64,000 bases of DNA from Marinobacter alexandrii (GTDB lineage Bacteria; Bacteroidota; Bacteroidia; Cytophagales; Cyclobacteriaceae): NCBI GenBank assembly GCA_039984955.1, contig JBDWTN010000007.1, positions 2,240,501 through 2,304,500 of the forward strand, in the 5' to 3' direction. Below, piece by piece: positions 1-9,618 of the stretch; within the stretch, counting starts at the first letter, position 1, and every line of letters begins with the position of its first letter. A program made the translations under genes and the position numbers. The notes beneath the pieces are model-generated. The model was not told where the DNA came from and made no database searches. It was given only the letters and a program-made list of their open reading frames with translations.

Positions 1-290
1 ATATTGGGGATGTAAATTATGGAAGAGATATCCTAAAGGATTATACAATACGCAGACCAGATGGAAATGGAGGAAGCCTAGAATTTGGGAATACACATCT
101 CCAGGGAAACAAAACGGATTTGATGATGGGTTTCTTTCGTGCATCTTACATGTGGAAACACAACCTTTTTATCGATGCTGATGTCACATTGAGAACAGAA
201 TCTGATTCGAATGGACTAATTGACAGCTCTACTTCCATATTTGGTTTATCGTTTAGATGGAATGTTCCTTCCAGGAGATATTTATTCTAA
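1..290 (+). CDS. C-terminal end of an outer-membrane beta-barrel protein (partial)
   Basis: An open frame enters from the left edge and stops at 288-290. The visible ~95 residues alternate polar and hydrophobic residues as beta-barrel strands do and end in an aromatic residue (...RRYLF), typical of outer-membrane proteins recognised by the Bam machinery. A capsule-assembly Wzi-like porin is possible, but the visible part is too short to name the family. It is upstream of, and not obviously operonic with, the small membrane gene at 390. Confidence 0.6.
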   Translation, partial: IGDVNYGRDILKDYTIRRPDGNGGSLEFGNTHLQGNKTDLMMGFFRASYMWKHNLFIDADVTLRTESDSNGLIDSSTSIFGLSFRWNVPSRRYLF

Positions 291-389
291 ATAATTGGTG
301 CAGTTATCAACACATATTCACTCGATTTAAAATATCCTGAAGTAAAACTTGAAAAGTTTAATAACTTTCAGCCCAACTCAACTACTCAA

Positions 390-749
390 ATGCAAAGGTT
401 TAAACTCATCTTTCACATAATATATGTAATCGTGGCTATTACGATTATGTATTTTTCGGTAGATATTTTACTGAATACGCAGGAATATCTTTCCAAAATA
501 AAGCTGTCGTCATATATAAAGTTTCCTCGTTATATCATGGGACTCTTCCTGTTTATCTCTATTCTGATGGTTGTGGAGTTTGTCCTTCAGCAATTAAAAA
601 TCAGGAGTATAAAGGGTGGGATAGATGATTTAAAGGATGAAATAGTAGACTTAAAAGCCAAACTTTACGATAAGTCTCAATCTGAACCAGATTTTTCTTT
701 TGAGGACAGTGATGAGTCTGAGGAGGAAGATGAGGATGACGAAGATTAA
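390..749 (+). CDS. Small membrane protein with acidic C-terminal tail
   Basis: 119 residues starting at an ATG. Two hydrophobic segments (about residues 7-27 and 48-66) are followed by a charged, coiled-coil-like stretch and a tail made almost wholly of Asp, Glu and Ser (about residues 97-119). I do not recognise the family. The hairpin of two membrane helices would leave the acidic tail in the cytoplasm if both termini are inside. It ends 85 bp before comM and reads the same way, so the two could be co-transcribed. Confidence 0.6.
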   Translation: MQRFKLIFHIIYVIVAITIMYFSVDILLNTQEYLSKIKLSSYIKFPRYIMGLFLFISILMVVEFVLQQLKIRSIKGGIDDLKDEIVDLKAKLYDKSQSEPDFSFEDSDESEEEDEDDED

Positions 750-834
750 TTAAGAGCATTTGATACACTCAACTATTTCTGCTATTTATCTAATTCCTAT
801 ATTAGGAGATTATTAAGAATTTCATTCAGTTAAG

Positions 835-1713
835 ATGCTCGCAAAAACCTATGGAAGTGCAGTCTATGGAGTAGACGCATATAAAATCACTGTAGAAGTA
901 AATGTTGGTCAAGGCACTAAATTTTTTATGGTTGGCCTACCTGATTCTGCAGTAAAAGAAAGTGAGCAGCGCGTAGAATCAGCTATTAAAAATTTTGGCT
1001 ATCGAATGCCACGTCAAAAAGTGGTAGTGAACCTTGCTCCTGCAGATATTCGAAAAGAAGGATCCGCGTATGATCTTCCCATTGCACTAGGAATATTGAA
1101 AGCTTCAGAACAAATCGTCGCTGAAAACCTAGAAGAGTATCTAATCATGGGGGAATTGGCACTTGATGGTGACTTACGTCCAATCAAAGGAGCTTTGCCA
1201 ATCGCGATTGAAGCAAGAAAAAATGGATTTAAGGGGTTCATACTTCCAAAGGAAAACGCTACAGAGGCGGCCATTGTAGACGGACTTGATGTCATAGGTG
1301 TAGACAATATTAAAGAGGCGATTCTACATGTAGAAGGAGAGGAGGTTATTGAGCCACTGATCTACGATACTCGTGATATATTTTTCGCCAATCTGGACAA
1401 TTATGCTTCGGACTTCTCAGATGTGCAAGGTCAAGAAAACATTAAACGAGCCATGGAAATTGCAGCAGCAGGAGGACACAATGTGATCATGATTGGCCCT
1501 CCTGGAGCTGGTAAAACAATGTTGGCGAAAAGATTACCATCGATCCTTCCGCCACTCACATTGCATGAAGCATTGGAAACAACCAAAATTCATTCTGTTG
1601 CAGGAAAGCTTGGAACAGAAGGACAGTTAATTTCTCAGCGTCCCTTCAGACAACCTCACCATACTATTTCTGATGCTGCATTAGTAGGCGGTGCAAATAA
1701 CCAAAGTAATTGA
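835..1713 (+). pseudogene. comM: comM (YifB family), 5' half, interrupted by the Tn7-like element
   Basis: Encodes the N-terminal 285 residues of the Mg-chelatase-like AAA+ ATPase ComM/YifB: the N-terminal ChlI-type domain, a Walker A motif (GPPGAGKT, about residues 222-229) and the PHHT motif that precedes the conserved Gly-rich loop. In characterised bacteria ComM is a helicase that drives branch migration during natural transformation. Native coding sequence ends at 1691; the last seven codons and the TGA at 1711-1713 come from the transposon end. The missing half starts at 43133, and joining 1691 to 43133 restores one frame of 512 codons. The truncated product keeps Walker A but loses the rest of the ATPase, so it should be inactive. 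Confidence 0.95.
1687..1691. repeat. Left copy of 5-bp target-site duplication (GGCGG)
   Basis: GGCGG directly precedes the left end TGCAAATAACC and recurs at 43128-43132 directly after the right end ...TTAACA. A 5-bp duplication is standard for Tn7-family transposition. The copies lie in the codons for the conserved glycines of comM. Confidence 0.93.
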
Positions 1714-1754
1714 GATATTTACAATAGAGGAGAGACAGTCTCAATTACTATTGT
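1692..1754 (+). repeat. Tn7-like left end with TnsB-type binding sites and tnsA promoter region
   Basis: Only 63 bp separate the terminus from tnsA. The outer site TGCAAATAACCAAAG...TTGAGA matches the two right-end sites. A perfect 11-bp inverted repeat, AGTAATTGAGA (1705-1715) and TCTCAATTACT (1739-1749), lies here and overlaps the tnsA leader. TnsB bound here could both pair the ends and repress its own operon, as known for Tn7 TnsB; that is inference for this element. Confidence 0.8.
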
Positions 1755-2432
1755 ATGAATAAAGAAGAATTAAAGCCGGTTCGAACACTTAAAAAAAACC
1801 ATACTTCACTTACGGGGAAGGTTTCGAATTCAGATGGAGATTTAAATTCTTTCGAATCTTCTCTTGAAAGAGACTTTATTTTGCTAACGAATTTTGACTC
1901 TAATGTCGAGAAATTTGTAGAACAACCCACTAAGATCGAATATCATGATGAATTTGGCAGATTGAGACATTATACTCCAGACTTTCTAGTGTTCTACAGG
2001 AACAAAGCTTTAGATCAACCTTATTACAAACCGACACTCGTTGAAATTAAGTATAGTGAAAGGCTTAAAAAGGATAGAGATATACTTAAACCAAAGTTCG
2101 ATGCGGCAAACATTCACTGTAGAAAAAAGGGATGGGAATTCAAGGTGGTTACTGAAAAAGATATTCGAACAGATTTCCTTTATAATGTCAAGTTTCTATC
2201 AGGATATCTTAATAGCTCTGAAGTTAAAAATGAAGATATTAATCTACTTATAGACAGTATTTCTGAAATGGAAATAGCTACTCCATTGAAGTTAATTGAT
2301 AGTTTGTCTTCGGAGGATAAAGTAAAGGCAACTCTATTGTATACCATTTGGTACATGTTATCAAACCACCTAATAGGAGCGGACCTATCTATTCGGCTAA
2401 CTATGAAATCAGAGATATGGAGCAGGATATAA
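1755..2432 (+). CDS. tnsA: TnsA-like transposon endonuclease
   Basis: 225 residues, close to the usual TnsA size. TnsA is the restriction-enzyme-like subunit of the heteromeric transposase that cuts the 5' strands at the transposon ends, allowing cut-and-paste movement. Visible active-site features: Glu38 in a SLERDF motif, Asp76 in YTPDFL and the E97-I-K99 pair after a hydrophobic strand, matching the E/D/QxK arrangement of TnsA. The N-terminal catalytic domain is followed by the C-terminal domain that contacts TnsC and TnsB. It is first in the operon; the tnsB start lies within its last 16 bases, indicating translational coupling. Confidence 0.93.
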   Translation: MNKEELKPVRTLKKNHTSLTGKVSNSDGDLNSFESSLERDFILLTNFDSNVEKFVEQPTKIEYHDEFGRLRHYTPDFLVFYRNKALDQPYYKPTLVEIKYSERLKKDRDILKPKFDAANIHCRKKGWEFKVVTEKDIRTDFLYNVKFLSGYLNSSEVKNEDINLLIDSISEMEIATPLKLIDSLSSEDKVKATLLYTIWYMLSNHLIGADLSIRLTMKSEIWSRI

Positions 2433-4276
2433 CAGGTATGGTTGGAGCAGTTGTACTTTACAACGATGAGAAGTATATAATTAATGATATCAAAGTAGAT
2501 GATGTTGAATTAGTAAATGATTTTGGAGAGGTAATATCGATTGATATTAAAGAACTAGAGGGTAAAATTAAAAGTGGGATCAATTCAATAACATCATTTA
2601 GAACAAAGGATATTGAATTAGCTAAACAAAGATTAAAAATTATTGAACCCCTTCTCAGTGAAAGTTCTCGTACCCATGTAGAAGAAATTGCTAAGGCGGA
2701 AAACAAAAGTGCTGCAACTCTCTATAGGTGGATTAAGAATTATCGAGAAACTGGATTACTGACTTCACTTATTCCAGAGCAGCGTACAGGTGGAAAAGGT
2801 AAAAGTAGACTAGACAGCGAAATAGACCTGATCATTGACAAAAATATTGAGAAACATTACCTGCAATCCCAAAGGAAATCGATCAAAAATGTTCACATTC
2901 ATATTCAGCTAGAGTGTCGTGAGAAGAATATTGAGGCACCGCACTATAATACACTCAGAAGAAGGATAGCATCATTATCTGAATATAATATCACAAAACA
3001 TCGTTTTGGTAAAGCGAGAGCTAGAAAAGAGTTTGATGCTAAGATTAAAAAATTCCCTGATGCCTTGTTTCCATTATCATCAGTTCAAATAGATCATACA
3101 CCTCTTGATATTATAGTTGTAGATGAGAAGCATAGGGAACCGCTCGGAAGACCATGGTTGACCCTTGCAATAGATTCTTACAGTAGGATGGTTGTAGGGT
3201 TTTATATAGGATTTGAAAACCCAAACTCAATGAGCGTCGGCCTATGTATTTCTCAAGCTATTCTGTCGAAAGAACAATATCTGGCAAGGATGGAGATAAA
3301 AGGAGACTGGCCTTGCTATGGTAGAATCAAATGTATCCATGTAGATAACGCAATGGAGTTCAGGTCAAGAATGCTTGAGGATGCTTGTGTAGAATACCAA
3401 ATGGACATCAATTGGAGGCCGGTAAAAAAACCAGAGTTTGGTGGCTATATAGAGCGATTGCTAGGCACATTTATGTCGGAATTACATAACCTACCAGGAA
3501 CTACATTTAGAGCACTCTCTGAGAGAGGTGAATATGATTCAGAAAAAATGGCTGTTTTTACATTTGATGAAATGGAGAAGTGGTTGGCATATTACATAGT
3601 GAATGTTTACCATAAGAGAAAGCACAGTGGTCTTGGAACTTCGCCTATTAAAAAGTGGAATGATGGGATTTTTGGATCTGACGATTTTCCAGGGGTTGGG
3701 TATCAACCGATACAAGTCGATGATAGGAAGGTGCATTTAGATTTTATGCCTTTTCAGGAGAGAACTATACAGGATTACGGAGTACTTATTGACGGCATAT
3801 ACTACTATAGTGATATTCTGAGAAAATGGATTAACTCTATTGATGTAAAATCTGGAAAACTACGAGCGAAAAGAAAGTTTAAATTCAAACGGGACCCTAG
3901 AGATATAAGTGTCGTGTATTTTTTAGATCCTGAATTGAAAGAATATTTTCCTATTAATTATCGAGACTTATCAAATCCAGCAATAACCATTTGGGAACTA
4001 AGAAAAATAAGGTCTATTCTGCAAGAGAGAGGAGACAGAGATATTGATGAAAGTGCAATCTTTGATGCATATCGTGTTCTACAAGACATGGAAGAGAGAG
4101 CCAAATCGGAAACTAAAAAGATGAGGAGACTCAAGGTTGTCAAAGAGAAACAAAAATCACTTAAACAAACGGTGAGTCAAATGAAAGAAGATAGTATTCA
4201 AGACGAGGGACTGTCGGAAGATATTTTTAATGATTTAGGGGCATTTGAAGATATTGACGATGGATCATCTGAATGA
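2417..4276 (+). CDS. tnsB: TnsB-like DDE transposase
   Basis: 619 residues from ATG 2417, which overlaps the end of tnsA; an upstream in-frame TTG at 2348 is less likely. An N-terminal helix-turn-helix part (SAATLYRWIKNYRETG) precedes an RNase H-fold rve domain with Asp226 (QIDHT), Asp310 (HVDNAMEF) and Glu346 (GYIERLLG), the DDE triad. A beta-barrel Mu-type C-terminal domain follows, then a charged tail that in Tn7 contacts TnsC. It binds the end repeats and joins 3' ends to the target. Its stop lies inside the tnsC start region. Confidence 0.95.
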   Translation: MEQDITGMVGAVVLYNDEKYIINDIKVDDVELVNDFGEVISIDIKELEGKIKSGINSITSFRTKDIELAKQRLKIIEPLLSESSRTHVEEIAKAENKSAATLYRWIKNYRETGLLTSLIPEQRTGGKGKSRLDSEIDLIIDKNIEKHYLQSQRKSIKNVHIHIQLECREKNIEAPHYNTLRRRIASLSEYNITKHRFGKARARKEFDAKIKKFPDALFPLSSVQIDHTPLDIIVVDEKHREPLGRPWLTLAIDSYSRMVVGFYIGFENPNSMSVGLCISQAILSKEQYLARMEIKGDWPCYGRIKCIHVDNAMEFRSRMLEDACVEYQMDINWRPVKKPEFGGYIERLLGTFMSELHNLPGTTFRALSERGEYDSEKMAVFTFDEMEKWLAYYIVNVYHKRKHSGLGTSPIKKWNDGIFGSDDFPGVGYQPIQVDDRKVHLDFMPFQERTIQDYGVLIDGIYYYSDILRKWINSIDVKSGKLRAKRKFKFKRDPRDISVVYFLDPELKEYFPINYRDLSNPAITIWELRKIRSILQERGDRDIDESAIFDAYRVLQDMEERAKSETKKMRRLKVVKEKQKSLKQTVSQMKEDSIQDEGLSEDIFNDLGAFEDIDDGSSE

Positions 4277-5153
4277 GTCAACATCTAAAATAGCTCAGCT
4301 AAGTTCTGAGGAAAGAATTCAATTTATCTTGGGTAATAAGTGGGTCGGATATACGAGGGCAACAGAAGTTCTAGAAAAGTTAAATGGATTGGTTACTGCA
4401 CCTCGCACAACTAGAATGAGGAACTTCCTATTGCTTGGAGCGAGTAATAATGGGAAGACAGTAATTATAGATCGATTTGAGAAAAACTACCCTATGTATT
4501 TTGATGATAAAGTCGAAGATGTTCAAAAGCAGGTATTAATGATAGAGTCGCCGCCTTATCCTGACGAAGTGAGGTTTTATCAATCTATCCTTAGAAAGTT
4601 GGTTGTTCCTTTCAGGACGAATCATAAAGCCGAACATTTATTTGATCAAGTTATAAATGCTTTTCAACATCTTGACTTAAAAGTTTTGATCATAGATGAA
4701 GTTCATCATCTTAATCACGATGTAGGAAGAAAAAGCAGCAAACAGGTTTTTTTAAATTCAATTAAGTCACTCTCTAATATTTTAAGTATCTCAATAGTTG
4801 CTGTTGGAACCAAGGAAGCCCATTATGTTTTTCAGTCTGACCCTCAAATAGCTAGTCGATTTGAACTTATAACACTAGACAGATGGAAAATAGATAAAGA
4901 GTATATAAGGTTTTTGGTTAGCTATGAAAAGATTTTGCCTTTGAGGAAGAAATCCTCTCTCTACGAAAAAGAATTAGCTATTAAAATTTTATCAATGACA
5001 GACTCCACTATTGGAGGAGTCTGTAGGGTATTGAGGGAAGCAGCTATAATGGCTATCAAATCTGGACAAGAAAAAATCACAGTCGAAGTTTTAAATCAAC
5101 TCAAAATATTACCTCCAGATAAAATGAAAGTTTCATCTATAAAAAACATATGA
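4260..5153 (+). CDS. tnsC: TnsC-like AAA+ transposition regulator
   Basis: 297 residues from ATG 4260, overlapping the tnsB stop by 17 bases. TniB/TnsC-type AAA+ ATPase that carries the target signal from TniQ to the transposase. Walker A GASNNGKT (about residues 60-67), Walker B LIIDEVHHL (Asp146, Glu147) and a sensor-1-like VAVGTKEA are all present, so it should be active. At 297 residues it is shorter than Tn7 TnsC (555) and closer to TniB or compact TnsC forms. It overlaps tniQ by the ATGA at 5150-5153. Confidence 0.93.
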   Translation: MDHLNESTSKIAQLSSEERIQFILGNKWVGYTRATEVLEKLNGLVTAPRTTRMRNFLLLGASNNGKTVIIDRFEKNYPMYFDDKVEDVQKQVLMIESPPYPDEVRFYQSILRKLVVPFRTNHKAEHLFDQVINAFQHLDLKVLIIDEVHHLNHDVGRKSSKQVFLNSIKSLSNILSISIVAVGTKEAHYVFQSDPQIASRFELITLDRWKIDKEYIRFLVSYEKILPLRKKSSLYEKELAIKILSMTDSTIGGVCRVLREAAIMAIKSGQEKITVEVLNQLKILPPDKMKVSSIKNI

Positions 5154-6226
5154 AGGGTGACAAAATCGCCATTCATGAGAAAATTTTACCTGACGAATTA
5201 CTGACTAGTTGGTTACTGAGATTCTCTCAGAAGATGAGAGTAAAATATCATACTCTATGTGACGCGCTTTTTAATAAGGCAGACTTGGACTTGAGAGATG
5301 CTGACCTCACTATAAAAAAAGAACTTATTGAAAAATTAGCTGATATAACTTTTCACTCAAAAGAGAATCTAAATCAAACAACCCTCAGAAGTTATGAACC
5401 TAATCTTGCTTTGGGTAATAATCTTAATTATTGGATTTTAAGCAGAGGTAATTATCATCGAATACCTAAGAATAATTATCTAGTATACTGCCCTAGTTGT
5501 CTTGATAAAGATAGTATTCCATATTATAGAAGAGGATGGCGTCTAATAACTACTTTGATATGCGTGAAATGTCAAACAGAGTTGCTGGATTGCTGTCCTA
5601 GTTGTTATCAACCTATTAGCTTTTTGAGACTTGACTTTAATAATAAAGAAAAAATCGTTGATGGGCCAATAAGTACATGTTCATGTTGTGATTTCGATTT
5701 GAGAAAGGCACATAAAGAAAAAGCAGCCAAGAACTCTTTAGAATATCAAAAAAAAGTTGATAAATATCTGCTATCTGGGTGTACTGAAACTCTAAACTAT
5801 TCGCATCAATATTTTATAGTATTAAGGCTTATACTAGGACTTATAAATTCTAAAAGAAAGAGATATGTTGAGTTTAACAGGTTTTTAAGTAGAACTACAG
5901 AAATACCTCAACAAGAATATCAAACTGGAACTCTTTTACTGAAAAATTCAAATATTGTTTATCGAAAAAACGCCATCTTAAAAGCTCATTGGTTGATTTC
6001 AAGAAGTAGAGAGGAGTTGGTTGATATATTTAAGAGACATGGCCTTTGGTCATGTTTCATAAAGAATGACCTTGACTCTGACGATATACCTTACTGGTTT
6101 TATAAAATTCTCAGTAATGAATTGAGTATTAAATATTCAGAATGGAAGAAATTCTATCCTGATAGTTCTAGTTTATCCTCATACATATGCCTTGGAGCCA
6201 AGTTGAAAAATCGATTTACAAATTAG
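5150..6226 (+). CDS. tniQ: TniQ/TnsD-family target-selection protein
   Basis: 358 residues. The TniQ fold is recognisable: an N-terminal LPDELLTSWLLRFS motif followed by a zinc-binding part with Cys114/Cys117 (CPSC), Cys138/Cys141 (CVKC), a CCPSC cluster at 148-152 and further cysteines at 177-180. The region after about residue 200 is probably the DNA-reading extension found in TnsD-like proteins. It is the only TniQ seen, so by inference it recognises the comM site. Translation is coupled to tnsC through ATGA, and its 3' end overlaps the convergent tnsE-like gene by 11 bp. Confidence 0.9.
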   Translation: MKGDKIAIHEKILPDELLTSWLLRFSQKMRVKYHTLCDALFNKADLDLRDADLTIKKELIEKLADITFHSKENLNQTTLRSYEPNLALGNNLNYWILSRGNYHRIPKNNYLVYCPSCLDKDSIPYYRRGWRLITTLICVKCQTELLDCCPSCYQPISFLRLDFNNKEKIVDGPISTCSCCDFDLRKAHKEKAAKNSLEYQKKVDKYLLSGCTETLNYSHQYFIVLRLILGLINSKRKRYVEFNRFLSRTTEIPQQEYQTGTLLLKNSNIVYRKNAILKAHWLISRSREELVDIFKRHGLWSCFIKNDLDSDDIPYWFYKILSNELSIKYSEWKKFYPDSSSLSSYICLGAKLKNRFTN

Positions 6227-8039
6227 CGCTGAATTTATTTTCTATGAATTCCAAGATGCGATCATAAGTATGCTTCGGACCTTGAGCGAATTGATGATCA
6301 AATTTCTTGAGTTCTAATTCTCTAAAAAGATTTCTATTCAAACTATCGTAAGAATCAGGATCAGGGGATAAACTTTGATTTTTGCAAAATATTAAAAACA
6401 ACTTATCAAATTGATCCCTACCTACTATTCTGAAGTCATTTGAATGGATAAGTTGAATGCTGCCAAATGATTCAGAATGACCTTCACGAGGCAATACGTC
6501 TAATAAGTAGAATGAGTGCCCAGTATTTCTTTTTAGCTCTGTAAGTAATGTGTTTCTTTTACCATAATATGGACCTTTTGTTATTGGATCTTTCCAGCCT
6601 TTAGCGTAGTTCGTAGCCTTATCTTCAGAGAGTCTTTGTTCGATGTAGTTAGGATCAAAAGAAATATCCAACTTGTTTATTTGAAAGTTACTATTCGTTG
6701 AAAACTCTTTTATTATAGATTGATAAAACTCTACATACTCTTGATTCCCTTTTCTGTCATTAAGCTTAGAATTCTTGGGATCTTTTTTTGGAAAGCTACT
6801 TTTGGAATCAATCAATTTTATCTCACCTGCATTGGATTCATCGAATTGAACCTTATGAAAAGAATCGTATTCTGCTTCCTCCTGTGGAATAATGGATCCT
6901 TTATTCTTAGTTTTTTGATCCAGTTTTTCTAGATGTATAAAGAGGTTGTCGTCTGGTTCACTTTTAAACCTTGATGTATCAACCGTATGTTTTTTTCTAA
7001 GTGCTCCAGATTCGATGGTGCTTTTGTTATTTGCATTCACGCCGTCAACTTCTTGTTCTTCTCCCTGTTTCGGATGATTGACATCTTCTGCATTTTCGTC
7101 AGAAGCTCTTCTGTTGTCATTATCTCTAGTCCATTCTACACCATTCCTAGCGAAAGGTCTACTACATGAATGTATTCTGATAATAAAGCATGCTTCTTGC
7201 CCTTCAAACTCATGCCCTTTGGAATAAACACCAAGATTAAGCATGCTAACATCAATAGTCGTTTCTCCTTCAAAAGGAAAGAACCCTATTGGATATCTTT
7301 GATCTTTCCTAATGCTGTAACCCACTGCTTTTGTCGCTCTAAATCCCTCTTCGGTTAATGCAATTCTTGCTATATGCTTTACATCAGCGTTAAGCATATG
7401 CTTTGAGAGTCTAAGCTGATCGGACCCATCATGTCGAGCGTATTTGTAATTGGTAGTTTTCTCTTTTCTAAAAATGGTGTCATGATTCAAGCCATCAAGA
7501 AATACACGTTCGATCAAAGCTGATGAAACTCCCAGATAAAACCTTATTAATTCGATACAGGGGAATATATATACTTTATTGTCTAAAATATAGTGTAAGC
7601 AATACATGGAGGAATGCCTAGAAAATGGGAAGTTGAAATTTTGATAGACAATGTTTTTATCCGTTTTCCCCTCACCAAACGAGAAATCAGAGAAGATCCT
7701 CACTTTTCTAAGAGGGTTTAATCTTCCAGGGGTAACACCCAAACCCGAAACACTTATAGAATCATTTATTTTGGGTAAAATAATTTTCCTCTTATAAATA
7801 CAACACCCAATAGATAAAAATACCAAAATACCTACGTCAATTTGTGTTGGTATAGCTGAACCTAAAGGTCTATGATTTTGAGGATCAAATCCTTCATCAA
7901 TAACACTTTCGTCTACCTCAAAAAATATAACGTCTATAACAGGTTGATCACCTTCAACAAAGGAAACTTTTCCAAAGGTTGAAAGCCAGTACGTTTTCTC
8001 TGGATCTAGTTTATTATCGTTAAATGTAATTCGACTCAA
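6216..8039 (-). CDS. tnsE: TnsE-like protein (putative alternative target selector)
   Basis: 607 residues starting at TTG 8039; no in-frame ATG lies nearby upstream. The start reads MSRITFNDN, resembling the FNDN-containing start of Tn7 TnsE as I recall it. The layout also matches: a folded N-terminal half with an IPCIELIRFYLG segment, a long polar, charged linker (about residues 300-440), and a C-terminal domain ending in a helical stretch. TnsE directs Tn7 to replicating DNA, mainly conjugal plasmids, through the sliding clamp. The gene faces the tns operon, unlike canonical Tn7. Similarity was judged by eye and is weak, so an unrelated transposon-associated protein remains possible. Confidence 0.55.
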   Translation of the reverse strand: MSRITFNDNKLDPEKTYWLSTFGKVSFVEGDQPVIDVIFFEVDESVIDEGFDPQNHRPLGSAIPTQIDVGILVFLSIGCCIYKRKIILPKINDSISVSGLGVTPGRLNPLRKVRIFSDFSFGEGKTDKNIVYQNFNFPFSRHSSMYCLHYILDNKVYIFPCIELIRFYLGVSSALIERVFLDGLNHDTIFRKEKTTNYKYARHDGSDQLRLSKHMLNADVKHIARIALTEEGFRATKAVGYSIRKDQRYPIGFFPFEGETTIDVSMLNLGVYSKGHEFEGQEACFIIRIHSCSRPFARNGVEWTRDNDNRRASDENAEDVNHPKQGEEQEVDGVNANNKSTIESGALRKKHTVDTSRFKSEPDDNLFIHLEKLDQKTKNKGSIIPQEEAEYDSFHKVQFDESNAGEIKLIDSKSSFPKKDPKNSKLNDRKGNQEYVEFYQSIIKEFSTNSNFQINKLDISFDPNYIEQRLSEDKATNYAKGWKDPITKGPYYGKRNTLLTELKRNTGHSFYLLDVLPREGHSESFGSIQLIHSNDFRIVGRDQFDKLFLIFCKNQSLSPDPDSYDSLNRNLFRELELKKFDHQFAQGPKHTYDRILEFIENKFSANL

Positions 8040-8154
8040 ACCTGTTCTTAGAGTTGGACCATTTTCGAATATATAGTATTTACTTAATTCGTAACGGAAT
8101 CAACATCGAACGAATCATACTTTTTACTTAAAAAGTTTAAGAATAAGTTTGTGC

Positions 8155-8400
8155 ATGGACAAGAAATTTTTAAGGCTCAAAGGTCTTTCAATATCAAAAG
8201 AGGATTTTGAACTTAGATATAATGTTTCATTATCGGACTTAGAATGGCATAACCTGATAAACTCATGTACAAGCTCTTGGGAAGATCATATAGAAGAGTT
8301 AAAACTTATGGCGTTTAAGCATATTAAAGAATCTATGAATAGCATAGGGTATAGAGTGGCTCTTGAGGAGAAGGATATAATATTTCAAAAGATAAAATGA
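8155..8400 (+). CDS. Hypothetical small cytoplasmic protein
   Basis: 81 residues from ATG 8155 (a TTG six bases earlier is also in frame). No signal peptide or membrane segment; mixed charged helices. It overlaps the next gene by ATGA at 8397-8400, so the two are translationally coupled and probably act together. Family not recognised. Confidence 0.55.
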   Translation: MDKKFLRLKGLSISKEDFELRYNVSLSDLEWHNLINSCTSSWEDHIEELKLMAFKHIKESMNSIGYRVALEEKDIIFQKIK

Positions 8401-9596
8401 ATCTTCTTTACTTTAATATTAATTCCAAAATATTCAATTTAAGATTAGGTGTTATTGTTTTACTATCATTGACCTACTCAATAAGTGCTTTTACTCAAGG
8501 TGTTTGGACTGCAACTCATTCTTGGAAAACTGCATTGGTTAATAAGGATACGTTGGATTATTATGAAAATGCTGATAATCCTGGAATTCCTAATTTTGGA
8601 GACACGTTATACTATAGAAGTTCCGGAATCTGGTATTTAAATAATAATCGCCTTTATCCTTGGTTTGGAACCAGGCATAATTCAGAATTTCCTTTTAGTG
8701 TTGAGTTTACAAAAAATCAAGATAGCATATCATTTATTTATCACAGGGACAGATATACTGGGATAATCAAAGATGATTCTATGGTCACTTGGTCAAGCTC
8801 GGATTATATTGATTATAGAACATTCCATAAGAAGGTTTTGACGTCTACAATATATCCAAAAGTTCACATATCTAGACTAGCTGACAGCACTGCTTGGATC
8901 ATAAAACATGACAATAGAGAATACAAGCTTTTGCTTCACGATGATTCTAAAATGACCATTCAAATATCTAATGATTCGATCTCTTACTCTACTGAAGGAG
9001 AGTGGAAAGTGGGTGAATTAGGTGGACATATGTTTCTTTCTATTTACTCAGGACATTTGAATAGCTATTCACAAAATGAGTTACGTCCGAAAGGACCTAT
9101 ACATTTTACAGATACAGACGGAAAGGGATATAGGGGAGCTATTTATTTATACGATTCAATTAATGGCCCCTACATTGAAGAGATTTCAATTGAACCATCA
9201 CAATATAAATTAAGTAAGAAAGTCATTGCAAAAATTGAAAAAAGACTAATTGGAGTATGGTCCGCAGATATAAAACCGAAAAATCATAAGTCTAGGTATA
9301 GGGATCTATTTGAAGATAATCCCATTCACTTTTCGCTAGAATTTAAAAACAATATGGAATACGAAATAATCCAGTATTGTGACGATGTGAAAAACCAAGC
9401 TATACTTAGTAAACGAAAAGAATCCGGTATTTGGTCACTTGGTCTTTCTGGAGATTATATTTTATTTAAAAAAAATTATTCTACACCTGGAAAAATAGTT
9501 TCTCTAAAGAAAAGGAAGATGATATTTGATCGTGAGATCTCGACTCAAGTCAGCAATCACAAAAAATATATGCGCCTTAATTTGACTAAGCAATGA
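8397..9596 (+). CDS. Secreted or envelope protein of unknown function
   Basis: 399 residues with a signal-like hydrophobic segment (about residues 16-33, LRLGVIVLLSLTYSISAFT) after a slightly long N-terminus. The rest is rich in beta-prone, aromatic and Ser/Asp residues, with GxWS-type motifs (GVWTATHSW, GEWKVGELG, GVWSADIKP, GIWSLGLSG) repeated along the chain. That pattern is typical of lipocalin-like beta-barrels in Bacteroidota; two or more such domains would fit. Translationally coupled to 8155-8400. Family not securely recognised. Confidence 0.5.
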   Translation: MNLLYFNINSKIFNLRLGVIVLLSLTYSISAFTQGVWTATHSWKTALVNKDTLDYYENADNPGIPNFGDTLYYRSSGIWYLNNNRLYPWFGTRHNSEFPFSVEFTKNQDSISFIYHRDRYTGIIKDDSMVTWSSSDYIDYRTFHKKVLTSTIYPKVHISRLADSTAWIIKHDNREYKLLLHDDSKMTIQISNDSISYSTEGEWKVGELGGHMFLSIYSGHLNSYSQNELRPKGPIHFTDTDGKGYRGAIYLYDSINGPYIEEISIEPSQYKLSKKVIAKIEKRLIGVWSADIKPKNHKSRYRDLFEDNPIHFSLEFKNNMEYEIIQYCDDVKNQAILSKRKESGIWSLGLSGDYILFKKNYSTPGKIVSLKKRKMIFDREISTQVSNHKKYMRLNLTKQ

Positions 9597-9618
9597 TCAA
9601 AATGGAATATAGAAAGCT

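Noticed and set aside
1014-1307. Reading frame opposite comM as a gene
   Set aside because: It lies fully inside the conserved comM coding sequence and has no recognisable features.
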